Shown piece by piece: positions 59,028 to 64,000 of a stretch of 64,000 nt of DNA. The stretch is from assembly GCA_965226045.1 (NCBI GenBank), contig CBDDBU010000003.1:1-64000 (forward strand), given 5' to 3'. The translations under genes were made by a program, and so were the position numbers. The notes under the pieces were generated by a model that saw only the letters and a program-made list of their open reading frames with translations, was not told where the DNA came from and made no database searches. Numbering within the stretch: position 1 is the first letter of the stretch; each line of letters opens with the position of its first letter. Origin of the DNA: CBDDBU01 sp965226045. Its GTDB lineage: Bacteria > Pseudomonadota > Alphaproteobacteria > VGEJ01.

Positions 59028-59762
59028 ATGGGTCAAATCTGGGTGATCATGCGCCGCGAGCTCACGGCGTACTTCTCCACCCCTCTCGCCTACGTCTTCA
59101 TCGTGATCTTTCTTGCGCTCCTGGCGGCGACCACCTTCTACATGGGCGCCTTCTTTGATCGCAATCAGGCTGACCTACGGCCCTTCTTCAGCTTCCATCC
59201 CTGGCTGTACTTGTTCCTGATTCCCGCCATCACCATGCGGATGTGGGCCGAGGAACGGAAGACCGGCACGATCGAGTTCTTGATGACGTTGCCGATCTCG
59301 ACCAATGCGGTGGTGATTGGCAAGTTCCTGGCGGCCTGGCTGTTCGCCGGTTTGGCGTTGTTGCTGACCTTCCCGATGTGGATCACCGTCGAGTATCTTG
59401 GCGATCCAGACATCGGCGTCATCATCGCCAGCTACATCGGCAGTTGGCTGGTCGCCGGCGGCTTTCTCGCTATTGGCGGCTGCCTCTCGGCGCTGACCCG
59501 CAATCAGGTCATCGCCTATATCGTTACGGCGACCGTCTGCTTGCTTACCCTCACCAGTGGTCTGCCGGTGGTGCTGGGCGCGTTTCAGGGCTGGGCGCCA
59601 CCGCTTGCGGTCGACGTGATCGCTTCACTCAGCGTGCTGACCCACTTCGAAAGCATCACACGCGGGCTGGTGGACATCCGCGACCTCATCTTCTTTGCCT
59701 CGCTCATTGTCCTGGCTCTGGTCGTCAACGCAGCGATCGTCGATCTGCGCAAGTCGGCATAG
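59028..59762 (+). CDS. ABC-2 type permease, GldF-like
   Basis: The 244-aa protein begins MGQIWVIMRRELTAYFSTPLAYVFIVIFLALLAATTFYMG, typical of GldF/NosY-like permeases, and has six helices. RMWAEERKTGTIEFLMTLPIS is the family's conserved cytoplasmic loop. It pairs with the ATPase encoded just upstream (23 bases) and the GldG-like protein downstream (9 bases). Confidence 0.9.
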   Translation: MGQIWVIMRRELTAYFSTPLAYVFIVIFLALLAATTFYMGAFFDRNQADLRPFFSFHPWLYLFLIPAITMRMWAEERKTGTIEFLMTLPISTNAVVIGKFLAAWLFAGLALLLTFPMWITVEYLGDPDIGVIIASYIGSWLVAGGFLAIGGCLSALTRNQVIAYIVTATVCLLTLTSGLPVVLGAFQGWAPPLAVDVIASLSVLTHFESITRGLVDIRDLIFFASLIVLALVVNAAIVDLRKSA

Positions 59763-59771
59763 CGCCGTACG

Positions 59772-61664
59772 GTGGAACCGAGAATGCTAGGCCGCAACGC
59801 GCTCAACATCGCCGCGATCCCCTTGGCGATCGTGCTGTTTCTATCGATCACGGTAATCGCTAATACGGCCCTAAAGACTGTCAGCCTCGACCTCACGGAG
59901 GACCGGCTCTACACGCTCTCCGACGGCACGCGCGAGATCCTTGAGGGTATCGAAGAGCCAATCGTCCTGCGCTACTACGTCTCGCCCCTCCTCAAAGACG
60001 AGGTCCCTCGGCTCTCGACTTACGCAACCAGGGTGCAAGAGCTGTTGGAGCGCTACGTCGAGATCGCCGCCGGCGGGCTTGTCCTTGAAGTCCAGTTTCT
60101 CGAGCTGTTCTCGCCAGATGAGGATCGGGCGATGGCGTTCGGGTTGCAGTCGATACCGGTCAACGTGGAGGGCGACCCGGCCTTCCTTGGTCTCGCGGCC
60201 ACCAATAGCACCGATGACCTCGAGGTCATTCCTTTCTTCGCGCCCGACCGCGAAGGCTTCCTCGAATACGATCTCACCAAGCTGATCGGAAACCTGGCCA
60301 ACCCCGAGAAGCGCTCGGTCGCGCTGGTGGGGAGCTTGCCGCTGGCCAGCGATCCGGCGTTCCAGAATCGACCGTGGCTGATCCACGACCAGATCAGCGA
60401 GTTCTTCGACCTGCGCACCCACCCGGGCGTCTTTTCGGCGATCGACGCAGAGTTTGATGTCTTGATGATCGCTCTACCCAACGCGCTCGGGGACAAGGAG
60501 CTCTACGCGATCGACCAATACGTGCTCGGGGGCGGCAGCGCCCTGATCTTCGTCGACCCCTTTCCCGAAATGTCGCAGCGGTCGCGGGGGTGGGAGCCGG
60601 GCGACCGGGGCCTAGATCCGTTGTTCACAGCCTGGGGCCTCGACGTCGACCTCGGGCACGTGGTCGGCGACCGGCTGTCGGCGCAACGAGTTCGGGTTCA
60701 GAGCGGCGGCCGACAGCGTGCCGTCGACTACCTGCCGTGGCTCGCGCTCCGGCCCCAAGCGCTCAACGGCGACGACGTGGTGACGCGTGATCTCGGCCAC
60801 CTGAACATGGCGAGCGTGGGCGTTATCGAACGGCGCGACGATGCCGACGTGTCGCTGTCGCCGCTCATCGCGTCGAGCCCCGAATCGATGCGCATTGGTA
60901 TTGATCGCGTGCGCTACCGGCCGGACCCGATTGGCCTCATGAACGACTTCGTCTCCGAAGGCCAATCCCTCACCATAGCCACCCGACTCAGTGGCAACGT
61001 AACAAGCGCATTCCCCGACGGGCCGCCGCTCGACGACGACGGATCGGTGCCCGAGACCCTACGGGAGCGCGAGCATCGCGCCGCCTCGGTCGACCCGATC
61101 AACGTCATCGTGGTCGCCGATACAGACATTCTTTTTGACAGCCTGTGGGCGAAGGCGGAGGACGTCTCCGGCCAGCGGCGGGTGACGCCGTTCGCCGCCA
61201 ACGCGCAGTTCGTCATCAACGCCCTCGACAACCTGAGCGGCAGCAGCGGTCTCATCAATCTGCGCAGTCGTGGCCTGTCGTCGCGGCCGTTCGAGCGGCT
61301 TGAAGCGATCGCGCGCGACGCCGAGACGCGCTATCGCGCCAAGGAGCAGGAACTCAACGAGAAGCTGGCCGCGACCGAGTCTAAGATTCGCGATATCCGA
61401 GTCGACGCCAGCGAGACCGTCATCTTATCGCGCGAGGAGTTCGAGGCGATGCAGGAGTTCCGCACCCAGGCAGCGACCACACGCCAAGAACTGCGTCAGG
61501 TCCAGCTCGCGCTGCGCCAAGACATCGAGCGCGCCGAGACATGGATCAAAGCCATCAATATCGGCGCCATACCTCTGATCGTCGGCATCTTGGCGATTGT
61601 CCTGGCCGTCATTAGGCGGTTGCGTATGAACCGGCGGTACGAAAAGGACAGGGTGGCGCCGTGA
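59772..61664 (+). CDS. GldG-family ABC-associated membrane protein
   Basis: This 630-aa protein has one helix at the N-terminus (IAAIPLAIVLFLSITVIANTA), a large soluble domain outside the membrane starting LDLTEDRLYTLSDGTREIL, a Gly/Arg-rich middle, a coiled coil of about 90 residues (about 510-595) and a final helix (AINIGAIPLIVGILAIVLAVI). This is the layout of the GldG/ABC-type uncharacterised family. The start is GTG 59772 or ATG 59784. The stop overlaps the next gene's GTG. Confidence 0.87.
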   Translation: MEPRMLGRNALNIAAIPLAIVLFLSITVIANTALKTVSLDLTEDRLYTLSDGTREILEGIEEPIVLRYYVSPLLKDEVPRLSTYATRVQELLERYVEIAAGGLVLEVQFLELFSPDEDRAMAFGLQSIPVNVEGDPAFLGLAATNSTDDLEVIPFFAPDREGFLEYDLTKLIGNLANPEKRSVALVGSLPLASDPAFQNRPWLIHDQISEFFDLRTHPGVFSAIDAEFDVLMIALPNALGDKELYAIDQYVLGGGSALIFVDPFPEMSQRSRGWEPGDRGLDPLFTAWGLDVDLGHVVGDRLSAQRVRVQSGGRQRAVDYLPWLALRPQALNGDDVVTRDLGHLNMASVGVIERRDDADVSLSPLIASSPESMRIGIDRVRYRPDPIGLMNDFVSEGQSLTIATRLSGNVTSAFPDGPPLDDDGSVPETLREREHRAASVDPINVIVVADTDILFDSLWAKAEDVSGQRRVTPFAANAQFVINALDNLSGSSGLINLRSRGLSSRPFERLEAIARDAETRYRAKEQELNEKLAATESKIRDIRVDASETVILSREEFEAMQEFRTQAATTRQELRQVQLALRQDIERAETWIKAINIGAIPLIVGILAIVLAVIRRLRMNRRYEKDRVAP

Positions 61665-62716
61665 GCCCGCGTTCGGTGATTGTGCTGGCCGCCGTGACCG
61701 CCGTATCCCTCATCGGCGCCATCGTCGCGATGATCGCCGAGCCCCGCGCCACCTCACGTTCATCCGAAGATCGGCTGGTATTGGCGGGGCTCGCCGAGCG
61801 GATGTCGGAGGTGACACAAATCTCGATCGTCGGCGCGGGGGGCAATCTCACGATGACACGCGACTCGAGCGGATCGTGGTCGATGCCGACCAAGGACGGC
61901 TTTCTGGCCAAGGCCGATCGGGTGCGCGAATTCCTGGTGGGCCTCGGCGATCTGCGGTACCGCGAGGCCAAGACCGGGCGCGCGGAGCGCCATGCGCGGC
62001 TGAACGTCGAGGACCCCGGTGCGGAGGGCGCGCAGTCCAGCCTGGTCATGCTGCGCGACGCGTCCGGACAGGAACTCGGATTGGTCATCGTCGGGCGACC
62101 GCGCTCATACGCCTTTGGCGCCAAGGAACTGGGCACATACATTCGCCTGCCTGGCGACCCTCAGGCGTGGCTTGCCACCGGGCGCGTCGACGCTGGGGCC
62201 AGCTTCCGCGACTGGGTCGATCGCAACATCATCGATCTCGACATGGATGTGATTCGGAGCATGTCCGTGCGCCAGCCGGACGGGACCGAACTCACCGTGT
62301 TGCGCCGCGAGGGCGAGCCCGGCTTTGTCGTCGCCGGAGATCCCGCGATTCCCAGCGGCCAGCGGCTCGACCAGTCGGAGGTGAATTTTCTGTCGACCGG
62401 CCTCGCCTACCTCGATCTCGACGATGTGGCCGCGGCCCAGGGATTCGCGTTTCCCGAGCCCGTCCACGCAGCCGAGGTTACCCTATCCGACGGTCGGCGG
62501 ATCATCGCCGAGACCGTCGACCGCGACGGCGAGGTTTGGGTCAGGCTACGCGCGTTTCCTGCGCCGAACGGGGACAGCCGTTGGGTCGAGAGCTTCAACG
62601 CGCGCGTTGGGCCATGGGCCTATCGGGTTCCCGACTTCAAGATCAAGAAGCTCCGTGGCACGCTGGGCGACCTTCTCGAGCCCATCCCCCACGAAGGCCC
62701 GGAGTCAACTCAGTAG
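61661..62716 (+). CDS. DUF4340 domain protein
   Basis: The 351-aa protein starts at GTG 61661 with a helix (SVIVLAAVTAVSLIGAIVAMI) and continues outside the membrane with two DUF4340-like repeats: ISIVGAGGNLTMTRDSSGSWSMPTKDGFLAKADRVREFLVGLGDLR and a second one from about residue 200. Proteins of this type follow GldG-like genes and are thought to assemble with them. Its last 7 bases overlap the 3' end of the glucokinase gene on the other strand. Confidence 0.85.
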   Translation: MSPRSVIVLAAVTAVSLIGAIVAMIAEPRATSRSSEDRLVLAGLAERMSEVTQISIVGAGGNLTMTRDSSGSWSMPTKDGFLAKADRVREFLVGLGDLRYREAKTGRAERHARLNVEDPGAEGAQSSLVMLRDASGQELGLVIVGRPRSYAFGAKELGTYIRLPGDPQAWLATGRVDAGASFRDWVDRNIIDLDMDVIRSMSVRQPDGTELTVLRREGEPGFVVAGDPAIPSGQRLDQSEVNFLSTGLAYLDLDDVAAAQGFAFPEPVHAAEVTLSDGRRIIAETVDRDGEVWVRLRAFPAPNGDSRWVESFNARVGPWAYRVPDFKIKKLRGTLGDLLEPIPHEGPESTQ

Positions 62717-63630
62717 TTGGCCAGACCAATCAGCGCCGGATATTCGGTCGTGATCAAATAGGTCGGAATGCCGGTCAGGTATGAACTCATCCGTCCCTTT
62801 CTCTCGAAACGCCGCCGGAAGGCGATCTCGTCGAAGCAGTGGCCGAGCTTGGGGACGATCCCCCCGGCAATGAATATACCGCCGCGCGCGCCCAGAGTGA
62901 GCGCCAAATTGCCGGCGGCCGCGCCGAGTATCTCGCTGAAAACGGTGATGGTCTCGCGGGCGGTGCGCTCGCCCGCCAGGGCGCGCTTGGTGATAGGTTC
63001 GGCGCCGTCCAGGCATTCTCCCGTCAGCGCTCGATGCACCGCGGTGAGTCCGGGCCCCGATAGCAATCGCTCGAGCGACAGATGGCGATCGGGCCCACCC
63101 AGCGTACGAAAGATGCCAACCTCTCGCTCCGTCTGTGGCGCGAACTCGGTGTGCCCGCCTTCCCCGGCAAGCGGCACCCAGCCCGATTTAGTGGGGATAA
63201 GCCCAGAGACGCCGAGACCGCTCCCGGGTCCCAGAACCCCGAGCGGGTGGCCCGCGACCGCGTTGCCGCAGCCGATTTGCTGGCGATCTCCGGCCTCGAG
63301 CCACGGCAACGACAGAGCGATCGCTGTGAAATCGTTGATCACGGTCAGCCGATCGAGACGCAGCTTGTCCTTGATTTCGCTGACCGAGAACCGCCACGGA
63401 TGGTTCGTCATCGTGACGATATCCCCAGTCACTGCCGCGGCGACGGCGAATGCCGCTTCGGTTGGGAGCACGATCGAACCGACCTCTTCAAGGCAGGCCT
63501 CGACCGCTTGTTCCAATCCTTGGTAGCGCTCGCAGGTGTGGACGATCGTGACGCCGGGCCGGTGGCCGGGATCGCTCAGGGCGAAGCGCGCGTTGGTCGC
63601 GCCGATATCGCCCAATAGACGGACCGTCAT
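62710..63630 (-). CDS. glk: Glucokinase
   Basis: The 306-aa sugar kinase has the ATP-binding LLGDIGATNARFAL, catalytic Asp in INDFTAIALSLPWL, the GPGSGLGVSGLI glycine motif and the glucose-binding EGGHTEFAP. It is the Glk type of proteobacteria, not the ROK type. It starts 3 bases after the otsA stop and is likely co-transcribed with it, linking trehalose synthesis with glucose phosphorylation. Confidence 0.95.
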   Translation of the reverse strand: MTVRLLGDIGATNARFALSDPGHRPGVTIVHTCERYQGLEQAVEACLEEVGSIVLPTEAAFAVAAAVTGDIVTMTNHPWRFSVSEIKDKLRLDRLTVINDFTAIALSLPWLEAGDRQQIGCGNAVAGHPLGVLGPGSGLGVSGLIPTKSGWVPLAGEGGHTEFAPQTEREVGIFRTLGGPDRHLSLERLLSGPGLTAVHRALTGECLDGAEPITKRALAGERTARETITVFSEILGAAAGNLALTLGARGGIFIAGGIVPKLGHCFDEIAFRRRFERKGRMSSYLTGIPTYLITTEYPALIGLANY

Positions 63631-63633
63631 GGC

Positions 63634-64000
63634 CTATGCCGCGACCGGCGTGGTCTTGGCCGCCCGCAGGGCACCGACGAAGTTGCGGCGCCAGGCGGTC
63701 ACGTCCTCCGCCCGCAGCGTCCGCATCATCGCCCGCCAACGCTCGTGCCGTTCGTCGCGAGACATCCGCAGGGCACGATGAATTGTTTCGGCGACCGTTT
63801 CGATATCGTAGGGATTGACGATCAGGGCCTCGGTCAACTGCCGCGCCGCGCCGGCGAAGGCGGACAGGATCAATACGCCGGGATCGTCGGGATCCTGCGC
63901 GGCCACGTATTCCTTGGCGACCAGATTCATGCCGTCACGCAGCGGCGTCACCAGGCCAACCCGGGCGGCCATGTACATGCCCACGAGAGCTTGTTGGCTG
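63634..64000 (-). CDS. otsA: Trehalose-6-phosphate synthase, C-terminal part (cut by window end)
   Basis: The visible ~120 residues are the end of a GT20 glycosyltransferase: LVGMYMAARVGLVTPLRDGMNLVAKEYVAAQ, with the conserved RDGMNLVxKEYVA, and ILSAFAGAARQLTEALIVNPYD, which binds the nucleotide sugar. The frame runs past 64000. The enzyme joins glucose from UDP-glucose to glucose-6-phosphate. It is followed by glk on the same strand. Confidence 0.95.
   Translation of the reverse strand, partial: SQQALVGMYMAARVGLVTPLRDGMNLVAKEYVAAQDPDDPGVLILSAFAGAARQLTEALIVNPYDIETVAETIHRALRMSRDERHERWRAMMRTLRAEDVTAWRRNFVGALRAAKTTPVAA

Noticed and set aside
58282..62716. Gliding motility machinery
   Set aside because: Only GldA/F/G-like and DUF4340 genes are present; in proteobacteria this set occurs without gliding, and the other gld genes are absent.
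1..64000. CRISPR arrays, tRNA or rRNA genes
   Set aside because: I saw no regularly spaced repeats of that type and no tRNA-like cloverleaf or rRNA sequence; the only tandem repeats are the IS tail units and two short duplications.

Overview
The window is GC-rich chromosomal DNA of an alphaproteobacterium, most likely Rhodospirillales-like. This rests on gene layout and protein style: a phoR-pstCAB-phoU-phoB block with a long PstA, a suf operon led by an Rrf2 regulator, and overlapping ATGA/GTGA gene junctions. The assignment is inference; no rRNA, tRNA or CRISPR was seen.

Layout. 0-13.5 kb: a carbohydrate-type ABC importer operon (Tat-type binding protein, two permeases, two ATPases, a MetE-like methyltransferase, a broken ArsR gene). 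It is bracketed and split by three copies of one IS1182-type element, each flanked by CTAG; copy 1 carries a nested IS1595 element. 13.5-16.3 kb: a VOC protein, a three-gene cobalt-type nitrile hydratase with its beta subunit split in two, and a BtuF-like protein. 16.3-23.4 kb: suf operon (Rrf2 regulator, sufB-C-D-S-U-T-A) and a 7Fe-type ferredoxin. 23.6-34.5 kb: six tandem GMC flavoprotein dehydrogenases (the first frameshifted), interleaved with lumazine-binding-like, VOC and Dabb genes; every copy keeps a CX5CX3C motif of the kind that holds the 3Fe-4S cluster of FAD-glucose dehydrogenase. 34.5-40.9 kb: phosphate regulon. 41-50 kb: a decayed or divergent type I secretion locus (split ABC exporter with a catalytically dead nucleotide-binding domain, HlyD-type fusion protein, a small protein, a pentapeptide-repeat protein) plus a FixJ-type regulator cut by an IS. 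50-58 kb: catabolic genes (class V aminotransferase, aspartoacylase-like enzyme, MFS carrier, YeeE/YedE pair, flavin reductase, PuuE-like allantoinase, cysteine hydrolase). 58.3-62.7 kb: a GldA/F/G-like ABC locus with DUF4340. 62.7-64 kb: glucokinase and the 3' part of otsA.

Mobile DNA is concentrated in two zones. IS1182/IS1595 elements sit in the first 13.5 kb. Three distinct IS256-family elements sit at 41.9-43.3, 47.1-48.5 and 54.4-55.9 kb, each with a readable 8-9 bp target duplication. Most insertions fall at gene edges: just after a stop codon, between a ribosome-binding site and its ATG, or upstream of a promoter; one cuts a gene.

The most unusual native content is the six-gene flavodehydrogenase array directly downstream of an Fe-S assembly operon, with no cytochrome or small subunit nearby, and the intact but motif-less ABC exporter locus.
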